Source: CAWDVH01 sp963805705
GTDB taxonomy: Bacteria; Actinomycetota; Actinomycetes; Streptosporangiales; Streptosporangiaceae
Assembly: GCA_963805705.1 (NCBI GenBank)
Contig: CAWDVH010000001.1
Span: forward strand, 2,170,001 to 2,234,000
DNA length: 64,000 nt
Direction of reading: 5' to 3'
Position 1 is the first letter of the stretch. The number at the start of each line of letters is the position of its first letter. Below are positions 24,154 to 32,248 of the stretch, in pieces. The notes below the pieces were generated by a model that worked only from the letters and a program-made list of their open reading frames with translations, did not search any database and was not told the origin of the DNA. A program made the position numbers and the translations under genes.

Positions 24154-25610
24154 TGCCGCCCCGGCCGCCCGCCCGTCCCGTACCGCCCGCGCCCTCCCCG
24201 TCCCGCGGCGCCGGGCCCGCCGCCTCCCCGGTGCGTGCCTGGCACGCGGAGCTGGCCTGGCTGCCCGGCCTCGGCGTGCGCGCCGACGTGCTGATCGAGG
24301 CGGCCGGAGACCGGTTCGCCGCCGTGACGTCCGGGGTGAGCGCCGGTGACCTGCCGGCCGCCGTGACCAGGCTGCGCGGCCTGACGCTGCCCGGCCTGGC
24401 GAACGCTCACTCGCACGCGTTCCACCGCGCGCTGCGCGGTATCACGCAGGCCGGCCAGGGGACGTTCTGGACCTGGCGGGAGCGGATGTACCAGGTGGCA
24501 CTGGCCCTCGACCCGGACAGTTACCTGGATCTGGCCAGGGCCGTCTACGCCGAGATGGCCCTGGCCGGCGTCACCTGCGTCGGCGAGTTCCACTACCTGC
24601 ATCACGGCCCGCAGGGCGTCCCCTACGCGGACCCGAACGAGATGAGCAGGGCGCTGATCAGCGCGGCCGGGCAGGCCGGACTGCGGATCACCCTGCTGGA
24701 CACCTGCTACCTGGCCGGCGGGATGGGCCCCGATGGCGCGCCGCAGCCCCTGGCCGGCCCGCAGTGCCGGTTCGGCGACGGCGACGGCGATGCCTGGGCG
24801 ATGCGGGCGGAGGCACTGGGCGCCGACGAGCACGGGATGCTCGGGCCGCTGGCCAGGGCCGGGGCGGCGATCCACTCCGTGCGCGCGGTGCCCTCTGATC
24901 AGATGCACCCGGTCATCGCCTGGGCCAAGCGATACGGCGCGCCGCTGCATGCGCACCTGTCGGAGCAGGTCGCGGAGAACGAGGCCTGCCTGGCCGCATA
25001 CCGCCGTACCCCGGCTGAGGTGCTCTACGACGCCGATGCCCTCGGCCCGCGCTCGACCGTCGTGCACGCCACTCACCTGGTCAACCGTGACATCGACCTG
25101 CTCGGCGGGACCAGCACGTTCGCCTGCCTGTGCCCGACCACCGAAGCCGATCTGGCCGACGGGATCGGCCCGGCGGCCGAATTGGCCTCGGCGGGCTGCC
25201 CGCTGACGGTCGGCAGCGACAGCCAGGCGGTGATCGACCTGCTCGAGGAGGCCAGGCGGGTCGAGCTCGGCGAGCGCCTGGCCACCCAGCGGCGCGGGCA
25301 CTTCACCGCCGACGCGCTGGCCAGGGCCGTGACTGTCGACGGGCACGCCAGCCTCGGCTGGCCGGACGCGGGGGAGATCGTGCCCGGGGCCCTGGCCGAC
25401 CTGGTCACCGTCCCGCTGGACACCCTGCGGCTGGCCGGCACCGCGCGGGCCACCGTGCTGGAGTCGGTCATCTTCGCGGCGACCGCCGCCGATGTCCGCC
25501 ATGTGGTGGTGGGCGGCCGCGATGTCGTCCGGGACGGCCAGCACCTGCTCCTCGATAACGTCCCGGCGGCCCTGTCCGCCGCCATCCGCGCCGTACTGCC
25601 CTCAAGCTGA
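24153..25610 (+). CDS. hutF: formimidoylglutamate deiminase
   Basis: A 485-residue amidohydrolase-superfamily enzyme that converts N-formimidoyl-L-glutamate to N-formyl-L-glutamate and ammonia. Metal ligands are visible in LANAHSHAFHRALRG, HLSEQVAENEAC, VVHATHLV and TVGSDSQAVIDLLEE, in the order expected for HutF. The ATG at 24153 shares one base with the preceding TGA. The first 25 residues are Pro/Arg-rich and may be non-conserved. It ends the plus-strand run; an 8-bp hairpin follows before the convergent LCP gene. Confidence 0.92.
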   Translation: MPPRPPARPVPPAPSPSRGAGPAASPVRAWHAELAWLPGLGVRADVLIEAAGDRFAAVTSGVSAGDLPAAVTRLRGLTLPGLANAHSHAFHRALRGITQAGQGTFWTWRERMYQVALALDPDSYLDLARAVYAEMALAGVTCVGEFHYLHHGPQGVPYADPNEMSRALISAAGQAGLRITLLDTCYLAGGMGPDGAPQPLAGPQCRFGDGDGDAWAMRAEALGADEHGMLGPLARAGAAIHSVRAVPSDQMHPVIAWAKRYGAPLHAHLSEQVAENEACLAAYRRTPAEVLYDADALGPRSTVVHATHLVNRDIDLLGGTSTFACLCPTTEADLADGIGPAAELASAGCPLTVGSDSQAVIDLLEEARRVELGERLATQRRGHFTADALARAVTVDGHASLGWPDAGEIVPGALADLVTVPLDTLRLAGTARATVLESVIFAATAADVRHVVVGGRDVVRDGQHLLLDNVPAALSAAIRAVLPSS

Positions 25611-25612
25611 GA

Positions 25613-25637
25613 CGGCCGGGGCGGCCCGGCCCGGCCG
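25613..25637. terminator. hairpin between convergent hutF and LCP genes
   Basis: Inverted repeat CGGCCGGG / CCCGGCCG with a 9-base loop lies three bases after the hutF stop and ten before the LCP stop. It has no T-tract, as is usual in actinomycetes. Placement between convergent genes favours a bidirectional terminator. Confidence 0.55.
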
Positions 25638-25646
25638 GTCAGGGTC

Positions 25647-27422
25647 TCACGGCGGGGTGCCCACGTCCGGGTTGGCGGCGGGCATGCCGGAGCAGATATT
25701 CGCCGCCGCGCTACGCGCCTGGACAGCCGGCTGCCCGCTGGGGCTGATGGCGGGCGCAGGACTCAACGGCTGCGTGCCGGGCGGCTGAGCCCTGGCGATC
25801 TTGCTGTGACGCGGGCGGGCGGGCGCCCGCACTCCGGCGAAGTCCGGCCCGAGCGTCAGCGTGACCGCGTCAGCGGCAGTGTCTCCGGCGGTGCTGGCTC
25901 CGGGCGCGGTGTTCCCGGCGGCGCTGTCCCCGGCGGCGGTGTTCCCGGCCGCGGTGCTCCCGGCCGCGGTGTTCCCGGCGGCGCTGTTCCCGGCGGCACT
26001 GTCCTGTGCGGCACTGTCCTGTGTCACCGGCGCCTGCTTCAGCGCGGCCATCAGCGCGTAGGCGCTCTCCGCCTCGGCCGGGCTCTGGTAGGTCACGGTC
26101 GTGGAACTGGCGAAGGGCGCGTCGTGGGCGTGTACGACGTCGAACCCGAGCTTCCGCAGCCTCCGGGCGGTCTGCCTGGCCAGTCCAGGGACGCCGGCGG
26201 CGTTGAGCACGGTCAGCTGAACCTGGCTGGGCGGCGTCTGGGCCAGCTGGCCGTTCCACAGCTGGCCGCTCCGCAGCATCTGCCAGAGGACGTCATCCTG
26301 TGGCTCCTGCGGCAGCAGCCGGTTGAGGTCGGCCGGATCCTGGATGGTGGGCATGGTGATGAACGTCACGTTGCTGGTGTGCAGATGGCGCAGGGTCCCG
26401 GCCAGGCCGAGCAGCTTGCGGATCGATCCCAGGCCGGGATCCACGGTGAGCGCCTTGGTCGCGGTGTCGGCGATGTCCAGCACCTTGGCCGGGTTAGCCA
26501 ATGTGCCCTCGCTGTCCATCTTCTGGACCAGCGAGGAGATGAATTCCTGCTGCAGCTCGATCCGGCCGAGGTCGCCGCCATCGCCGACGCCGTGCCGGGT
26601 GCGGACGAACGCGAGCGCCTGGTTTCCCGTAACGAGGTGCTGGCCGCCGGCTATCCGCAGCCGGCTCCACGGGTCGTAGTATCCGCCGCGCGGTACGCAG
26701 ACCTCGACCCCGCCGACGGTGTCCACCATGGCGCGGAAGGAGTTGAAGTCGAACTCGACGAAGTGATCCACCCGGATCTGCGTCAGGCGCTCGACGGTGG
26801 CCACCGCGCAGGACGGGCCGCCCTGATTCATCGCACCGTCGATCATCGCGTCCGGTATGGCGGGCACGGTGTACTTGCCGACCCGTGACCGGCAGGCCGG
26901 CTCGTAGACCAGCGTGTCTCTCGGAATGGACACGATGGTCGCGTGCGTGCGCGTCGCGTCCAGATGGACGAGAAGCAGGTTGTCCGACAGGTTGGTGCCC
27001 GGATCGAAGCCGAAGCCAGGGCCCTGACCGTCACGGGTCTGCGAGCCCAGGACCAGGATGTTCAGCACGCCAGGAGCGGATGGCGGCGGCCGATGGCGCA
27101 GGCCGCCGAACGAGTTGACCACGCGCAGGTTCCCGTTCAGGTGGGCATAGACCGCGTATCCGGTCAGGCCGACCAGGACCGCCAGGACCGTGACCGCGAT
27201 CGCGGACCCGAACGCCCACCGGCGGCCGCGGCTCATCCGCCGCCACCTGCCCGGACCCGGCTGATCGCGGGCACCCATCTGCGATTGATCGGTCGTGTCC
27301 CGGCTGGTCGTGTCCCGGCTGGTCGTGTCCCGGTCCGTCCCGTCCCGATCGGTCGTGTCCCGGCCGGTCGTGTCTCCGTCCGTCGTGTCCCCGTCCTTAT
27401 GCCGACTCCCGTGATTGCGCAA
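25647..27422 (-). CDS. LytR-CpsA-Psr (LCP) family cell-wall ligase
   Basis: Up to 591 residues. Layout: cytoplasmic N-terminus with RDTT repeats, one transmembrane helix (about 70-92), extracellular LCP domain (about 120-300; LNILVLGSQTRDG, IVSIPRDTLV, GGVEVCVPRGG, RTRHGVGDGGDLGRIELQQ), then a LytR_C domain (VQLTVLNAAGVPGLARQ). LCP enzymes transfer glycopolymers such as arabinogalactan or teichoic acids from polyprenyl phosphate to peptidoglycan. An alanine-rich repeat (GNTAAG-type, bases about 25880-26030) interrupts the C-terminal domain. The start is doubtful: TTG at 27422, or ATG at 27236, which has CAGGTGG upstream and would drop the RDTT repeats. Confidence 0.85.
   Translation of the reverse strand: MRNHGSRHKDGDTTDGDTTGRDTTDRDGTDRDTTSRDTTSRDTTDQSQMGARDQPGPGRWRRMSRGRRWAFGSAIAVTVLAVLVGLTGYAVYAHLNGNLRVVNSFGGLRHRPPPSAPGVLNILVLGSQTRDGQGPGFGFDPGTNLSDNLLLVHLDATRTHATIVSIPRDTLVYEPACRSRVGKYTVPAIPDAMIDGAMNQGGPSCAVATVERLTQIRVDHFVEFDFNSFRAMVDTVGGVEVCVPRGGYYDPWSRLRIAGGQHLVTGNQALAFVRTRHGVGDGGDLGRIELQQEFISSLVQKMDSEGTLANPAKVLDIADTATKALTVDPGLGSIRKLLGLAGTLRHLHTSNVTFITMPTIQDPADLNRLLPQEPQDDVLWQMLRSGQLWNGQLAQTPPSQVQLTVLNAAGVPGLARQTARRLRKLGFDVVHAHDAPFASSTTVTYQSPAEAESAYALMAALKQAPVTQDSAAQDSAAGNSAAGNTAAGSTAAGNTAAGDSAAGNTAPGASTAGDTAADAVTLTLGPDFAGVRAPARPRHSKIARAQPPGTQPLSPAPAISPSGQPAVQARSAAANICSGMPAANPDVGTPP
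25880..26030. repeat. 15-bp in-frame repeats inside LCP gene 3' part
   Basis: About ten copies of a 15-bp unit such as GTTCCCGGCGGCGCT encode SAAGN/TAAGN/SAAQD pentapeptides. They lie between two parts of the C-terminal LytR_C domain, so copy-number change would alter linker length without breaking the frame. Confidence 0.8.
27283..27400. repeat. 15-bp repeats at LCP gene 5' end
   Basis: About seven imperfect copies of a 15-bp unit of the form CGGTCGTGTCCCGGC. If translated they give RDTTS/DRDTT repeats at the LCP N-terminus; if translation starts at 27236 they would lie in the leader instead. Confidence 0.75.
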
Positions 27423-27628
27423 CCTGCAAGCCCGAGCCTAGTTCCGCCCGCCTGCGCACTGACCCGCCGACGTGCTCGTTCAGGCCGGCACCCGGCGCGC
27501 TCATCGCGGACCCGCGATGGCCAGGCGGGGTGCTCCTGCTGCTCGCACTCGCATGATGAAGACGCGGGGCACACTCCGCCGGAGTGCATGAATTCCCGAC
27601 AACTGCGGCGTTCTCCCTGGATCCAGGC

Positions 27629-28327
27629 CTATTCGGCGCGGATCGGCTCGCCTGCGGCCCGGTAGCCCTCCCATAGCCGCCCGCCGGCCTGAGCCAGGAC
27701 ATCACCGGCGAGCCGGGCCAGCGCGGCTGGATCCTCCCTGGCCGCCAGCAAGGCGTCAGCGAGACTCGCGTCGAGGGCGCGCAGCTCCCGCAGCAGCCAC
27801 TTGCCGCCGCCGAGCCACCGGCCCGCCAGCAGCAGCGCCAGCTCGGCTGTGTCCGTCAGGACGTTCCAGCCGATGACCATGGTCTCGCCCGGATCAGCGC
27901 TGCCCGCCAGGTCATCGAGAAGGTCGGACAGGCTGTATCTGCGGTAGTTCAGGTCGGCCTGATCCAGCGGTGGCGGCCCTGCGGCGAGCACCACCAGTGC
28001 CTGCTCCCGCACCCAGTCGGCCCGGCCGCCCGCACGCAGTATGGCTCCCTCGGCACACATCCGGGCCAGCGTGGGGCGCCGTTTCGCAGCGTCTCTGGCG
28101 AACCAGGAGACGATCGTCTGCTCGTCGTGCACGAAAAGCTCCACCGGCCAGCCGCGCCAGCGCAGCGACTCTCGGTAGGGAGCGGACGGGCCTGACCGCA
28201 CCACGACGATGTCGAGGTCCGAGGTGCTCGTCCGCCGGGATGAGAGCACACCGCCGCCCAGGAACGCCGCCTGCGCGTCCGGGAACCGCTCCGTGACGAG
28301 ATCGCGGGCATCGGCAACCGGATCCAT
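27629..28327 (-). CDS. nucleotidyltransferase-domain protein
   Basis: A 232-residue protein with the pol-beta nucleotidyltransferase core: AAFLGGGVLSSRRTSTSDLDIVVV (Gly-Gly/Ser motif followed by Asp-x-Asp) and a third acidic residue in GWPVELFVHDE. Such minimal domains transfer nucleotides to drugs, proteins or RNA, or serve in toxin-antitoxin pairs. The C-terminal half is helical. ATG at 28327 is chosen because it sits just before the domain; the frame continues to 28513 over the hutI start. Divergent from hutI, with no adjacent HEPN-type partner, so an antitoxin role is not supported. Confidence 0.72.
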   Translation of the reverse strand: MDPVADARDLVTERFPDAQAAFLGGGVLSSRRTSTSDLDIVVVRSGPSAPYRESLRWRGWPVELFVHDEQTIVSWFARDAAKRRPTLARMCAEGAILRAGGRADWVREQALVVLAAGPPPLDQADLNYRRYSLSDLLDDLAGSADPGETMVIGWNVLTDTAELALLLAGRWLGGGKWLLRELRALDASLADALLAAREDPAALARLAGDVLAQAGGRLWEGYRAAGEPIRAE

Positions 28328-28412
28328 GACCCGCAATTGTGCGCTGCCTGCCGCGGGGGCGCATCTGCTTTCGCTGGCGACGAGTGTGGCAGTATGCGCA
28401 CGTGAGGCAGCC

Positions 28413-29696
28413 GTGAGCGTTCTGATTACCAACATCGGCGAGCTCGTCACTAACGCCGATGATGGCCGGGCCACGCCCGGCACTGGGCCGCCGGCGGCAG
28501 TCATCGCAGGCATGCCGCCGGGCTCCGCGCCCGGATCAGCGTCGGCCGGTCCCGGCCGCTACCGCGCGCTCGCCGACGCCGCGATCGTGCTGGACGCCGG
28601 CGTGGTGGCCTGGACCGGCCCCGCAGCACGGGCGCCGGCGGCTGATGAGCTCGTGGACGCGGCCGGCCGCGCCGTGCTGCCGGGATTCGTCGACTCGCAT
28701 GCGCACCTGGTCTTCGCCGGCGAGCGCGGCCAGGAATTCGCGGCCCGGATGGCCGGGCTGCCCTACCAGGCTGGCGGCATCCGCTCTACCGTGACCGCGA
28801 CCAGGAGCGCCACCGACGAGCAGCTCCGCGGTAACCTGCGCCGGCTGGCGGGGGAGATGCTCGGCCAGGGCATCACGACTTTCGAGTGCAAGTCGGGATA
28901 CGGCCTGACGGTCGCCGACGAGGCTCGCAGCGTGGCGCTGGCCGCCGAGGTCACGCCGGAGGTCACCTACCTCGGCGCGCATGTGGTGCCGCCGGAGTTC
29001 GAGGGCGACGCGGGCGGCTACGTGGACCTGGTCTGCGGCCCGATGCTCGCGGCCTGCGCCCCGCACGCCCGGTGGGTCGACGTTTTCTGCGAGCAAGGCG
29101 CCTTCGGGGCGGACGAGGCCTCGGCCGTGCTCGCCGCCGGCCAGGCGGCGGGCCTGCAGGCCAGGGTGCACGCCAACCAGCTCGGCCCAGGCCCTGGCGT
29201 CCAGCTGGCCGTGGCCGCGGGCGCCGCCTCGGCGGATCACTGCACGTTCCTGACTGACGCCGACGTGGATGCGCTCGCCGCCTCCTCGACGGTCGCGACC
29301 CTGCTGCCCGGCGTGGAGTTCTCCACCCGGCAGCCTTACCCGGATGGCCGCCGCCTGCTGGACGCCGGCGCGGCAGTCGCGATTGCGACCGACTGCAACC
29401 CTGGCTCCTGCTTCACCTCAAGCATGGCGTTCTGCATGGCCCTGGCCGTCAGGGAGATGCACCTGACCACCCAGGAAGCGCTCTGGGCGGCTACCGCGGG
29501 CGGCGCCAGGGCGCTGCGCAGAACCGACATCGGCCATCTGGGCATCGGCGCGCGCGCCGACCTGGTGATGCTCGATGCGCCGTCCCACGCCTACCTCGCC
29601 TACCGGCCCGGCGTCCCGCTGACCGCCGCCGTCTGGCAAGCCGGGCAGCTCGCCGCCGGCCTCAGCGCGTCGCAGGCCCGTGTTACAGGACCGTGA
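28413..29696 (+). CDS. hutI: imidazolonepropionase
   Basis: A 427-residue amidohydrolase that opens the ring of imidazolone-5-propionate to give N-formimidoyl-L-glutamate, third step of histidine breakdown. Motifs: FVDSHAHLVFAGER (zinc ligands), FECKSGYGL, LGAHVVPPEF, HANQLGPG and ATDCNPGSC. GTG at 28413 gives the usual N-terminus VLITNIGELVT; the open frame upstream to 28209 overlaps the divergent nucleotidyltransferase gene. Residues about 18-45 form a Gly/Pro/Ala-rich insertion. It supplies the step between hutU and hutF but is separated from them by two minus-strand genes. Confidence 0.93.
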   Translation: MSVLITNIGELVTNADDGRATPGTGPPAAVIAGMPPGSAPGSASAGPGRYRALADAAIVLDAGVVAWTGPAARAPAADELVDAAGRAVLPGFVDSHAHLVFAGERGQEFAARMAGLPYQAGGIRSTVTATRSATDEQLRGNLRRLAGEMLGQGITTFECKSGYGLTVADEARSVALAAEVTPEVTYLGAHVVPPEFEGDAGGYVDLVCGPMLAACAPHARWVDVFCEQGAFGADEASAVLAAGQAAGLQARVHANQLGPGPGVQLAVAAGAASADHCTFLTDADVDALAASSTVATLLPGVEFSTRQPYPDGRRLLDAGAAVAIATDCNPGSCFTSSMAFCMALAVREMHLTTQEALWAATAGGARALRRTDIGHLGIGARADLVMLDAPSHAYLAYRPGVPLTAAVWQAGQLAAGLSASQARVTGP

Positions 29697-29808
29697 TACG
29701 GGCCCGTGAGGCGGGCATAGGCCCACAGCGTCGTAGATCGACTCTGACCCCAGGCAAATTTCAGGAATCCCGAGACACCGTGCTTCGTTAGCTATACGTT
29801 ACCTAGCT

Positions 29809-31617
29809 GTGACACGACTTAATATGCGAGCAGGGCGGCACAGATCGATCCGTCGGCGGCCGCTGCTGCTCCTGATACCAGTAGGGATACTGTCGGTAGC
29901 TGCCGGAGCGATGGTGACAATTCCGGGCGGACTGTTCGGGACGGCCTCGCAGGCCGTAAACGTCGCACATACGTCGCACATACGTCACCACTGCCATTGG
30001 CGTGGCTGTCTGCAGCCAAAGCCGACGCCGCCGCCAAGCCCGACGCCGACTCCGGTGCCGACGAGCACGGCGACGCCGACTCCTTCGCCGTCGCCGGTCG
30101 CCCCACCGGCGCCCCCAGCGGCCCCGCCGGGTTCGGCTCCGTCCTCACCGGTCGTGACGGTCTGCGCGAATTCAGCACTGCTGGCTGGTCCTTCGTCACC
30201 TCCGGCTGGCGCGGTCACGATTCCGGCTGGTGACGATTCTTCGTACGCGAATAACGTGAGCCCCAACACGACCTACTGGTTCGCGCCGGGAACGCATACG
30301 CTGGGGACCGGCGAGTTTGACCAGTTCGATCCTGCTCAGGGAGACACGTTCATCGGCGCTCCCGGCGCCATCATTTCCGGTCAGGGCCGCAATGACTCGG
30401 CTTTTGACGGCACGGCGACCGGAGTCACTATCGAGTACCTGACGATCGAGAATTTCACCCCGCCAGGGAGCGAGGGCGCGGTGAATCATGACTCGGCCCA
30501 GGGCTGGGTAGTGTCGCATGACACGATTCAGGGAAATGCCCCGGGCGCGGGGATGATGGTCGGGAGTGACAACAAGGTCACCTTTGACTGCCTCACCAGG
30601 AACGGGCAGTACGGGTTTAACGCGTACGTGTCGCCAGACAGCAGCTCGGCGAGCAACCTCACTCAGGGACCGCAGAACCTCACGCTGAGTGATGACGAGA
30701 TCAGTTTCAACGACACGTGCAACTTCGAGGGCGTGTCGCCTGATCCGGTGTCAGGGGCGGCGCCGTCGGACTGCGCGGGCGCGGGCGAGGGCAACGGGTG
30801 CGGCTGCTCGGGTGGCGGCAAGTTCTGGCAGGTGCAGAATGCCACCGTGGATGATAATTACGTGCACGATAATTACAACGTAGGCTTCTGGGCGGACACG
30901 AACAATGACGGGTTCACCTTCGATGGCAACTACTTCGCCGACAATTATGACTCGGGAATTATCTACGAGATCAGCTACAATGCCCTGATCGAGAACAATA
31001 CGTTTATCGGAAACGCGAAGGACGGGGCGTCGAACGGCGGGTTCCCGACCGGGGCGATCTACCTATCGGAGTCCGGCGGGGACAGCCGGGTGCCTAACTC
31101 AGCGGGCATCACGACGCTTTCCGTGTCGGGTAACGTATTCACGAATAACTGGTCGGGTGTGGTGCTGTGGGAGTCCGCGGACAGGTTCTGCGGGTCGCCG
31201 GATAACAGTTCCACTGGCGTCTGCACGCTGGTAGATCCTTCAGTAGCCAATATCAAGACCTGTGACGCGGCGAACCTGCAGGGATCCGCTTCCTCGAAGA
31301 CGCCCGATTATTACGATCTATGCCGGTGGAAGACCCAGAATGTCCTGGTGTCACATAACACGTTCAACATGGACGACTCGGCGGTCCGCGGCTGCCAGGC
31401 CGCGGCTAACTCCTGCGGGGAGAACGCCATCTTCAGCCAGTACGGCACGGACCCGAGCTGGTCACCGTACAAGGGGTCCGTTATCACAAGTGCGATCACG
31501 GCATCCCGGAACAACCAGTTCTCGGACAATACCTACACTGGGCCGTGGGAGTATATGTACTCCGACCAGAGCGGAGTCCTTACCTTCGCGCAATGGCAGG
31601 GCAAGGGACAGGATTAA
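29809..31617 (+). CDS. secreted right-handed parallel beta-helix protein
   Basis: A 602-residue exported protein: basic N-terminus and hydrophobic signal (LLLLIPVGILSVAAG), then a Pro/Thr/Ser linker (about residues 70-110), then a beta-helix domain with repeated VSHDTIQGN, DDNYVHDNY, FDGNYFADNY, IENNTFIGN and VSGNVFTNNW rungs. Cys pairs suggest disulfides. Such domains bind or cleave polysaccharides (pectate lyase/Nos D-like folds), but no catalytic set is obvious. Codon use is clearly richer in A/T than the neighbours, consistent with transfer. GTG at 29809 or ATG at 29824 could be the start; neither has a good ribosome site. Followed by a strong hairpin. Confidence 0.8.
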   Translation: MTRLNMRAGRHRSIRRRPLLLLIPVGILSVAAGAMVTIPGGLFGTASQAVNVAHTSHIRHHCHWRGCLQPKPTPPPSPTPTPVPTSTATPTPSPSPVAPPAPPAAPPGSAPSSPVVTVCANSALLAGPSSPPAGAVTIPAGDDSSYANNVSPNTTYWFAPGTHTLGTGEFDQFDPAQGDTFIGAPGAIISGQGRNDSAFDGTATGVTIEYLTIENFTPPGSEGAVNHDSAQGWVVSHDTIQGNAPGAGMMVGSDNKVTFDCLTRNGQYGFNAYVSPDSSSASNLTQGPQNLTLSDDEISFNDTCNFEGVSPDPVSGAAPSDCAGAGEGNGCGCSGGGKFWQVQNATVDDNYVHDNYNVGFWADTNNDGFTFDGNYFADNYDSGIIYEISYNALIENNTFIGNAKDGASNGGFPTGAIYLSESGGDSRVPNSAGITTLSVSGNVFTNNWSGVVLWESADRFCGSPDNSSTGVCTLVDPSVANIKTCDAANLQGSASSKTPDYYDLCRWKTQNVLVSHNTFNMDDSAVRGCQAAANSCGENAIFSQYGTDPSWSPYKGSVITSAITASRNNQFSDNTYTGPWEYMYSDQSGVLTFAQWQGKGQD

Positions 31618-31626
31618 CTCTGACAG

Positions 31627-31667
31627 CTGCGCGCCAGCCGACGTTATCTGCGTCGGCTGGCGCGCAG
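31627..31667. terminator. perfect 17-bp hairpin terminator
   Basis: CTGCGCGCCAGCCGACG pairs perfectly with its complement across a 7-base loop TTATCTG, ten bases after the beta-helix gene stop. No T-run follows. It lies between convergent genes and is likely an intrinsic, bidirectional terminator. Confidence 0.85.
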
Positions 31668-31714
31668 TCGCATGCTGATAGCGGTCAGGCGGGGACGGCG
31701 GGGCCGCCAGCGGG

Positions 31715-32248
31715 TCAGGCGGGACGGCGGGCGGGGACGGTGTCCAGGCCGGGATAGCGGCCGCGGTAGCGGATCAGCGGGTCACCGGCCTCGGCCACGT
31801 AGGGCAGGCCCAGCACCCTGGCGATGACCAGCAGATGATCTCCGACGGTTATCCGCTGGCTGGCCTCGCACTCCAGGGCGGCCAGCCCGCCGTCGGCGAT
31901 CAGGGCGCCGGATGCCCCGCCGCGATGGTGCGGCACCCCGTCGAGAAGCAGCCGGGCCCCCGGCCGCCCGGCCACCGCGAACCGTCCGGCCAGGACCCGC
32001 TGGCCGGCCGCGAGCAGGGTCACCGCGAACAGTTGCGCCCGGCCGAGGACCTCAGCCGGATATGAACTGGCGATCAGCGAGACCAGGACCATCGGCGGAT
32101 CCACCGACACCGGGCAGAACGCGCTGACCGTCGTGCCGATGTCGTCCCGCCCGTCGGCCACGGTGACCAGCGTGACGCCCGTGGCGAAGGCCCCGAGCGC
32201 ATCGGCGAAGGGTGCAGCCGAGGTGCTGTCTGCGGGCCGTTTCGTCAC
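31715..32248 (-). CDS. flavin reductase family protein
   Basis: A 177-residue flavin reductase-like domain protein (HpaC/DIM6 type), using NAD(P)H to reduce FMN or FAD for a partner monooxygenase. Visible pattern: AFATGVTLVTVADGRDDIGTTVSAFCPVS, PPMVLVSL, FAVTLLAAGQ and GDHLLVIARVLGL. GTG at 32248 overlaps the SppA stop (GTGA). No two-component flavin monooxygenase is adjacent; the nearest oxygenase is the P450 upstream, which would not normally use it. Confidence 0.87.
   Translation of the reverse strand: MTKRPADSTSAAPFADALGAFATGVTLVTVADGRDDIGTTVSAFCPVSVDPPMVLVSLIASSYPAEVLGRAQLFAVTLLAAGQRVLAGRFAVAGRPGARLLLDGVPHHRGGASGALIADGGLAALECEASQRITVGDHLLVIARVLGLPYVAEAGDPLIRYRGRYPGLDTVPARRPA

Noticed and set aside
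27629..28327. MNT-type antitoxin of a HEPN-MNT pair
   Set aside because: The neighbouring genes are an LCP protein and hutI; there is no HEPN-sized partner with an R-x4-6-H motif next to it.
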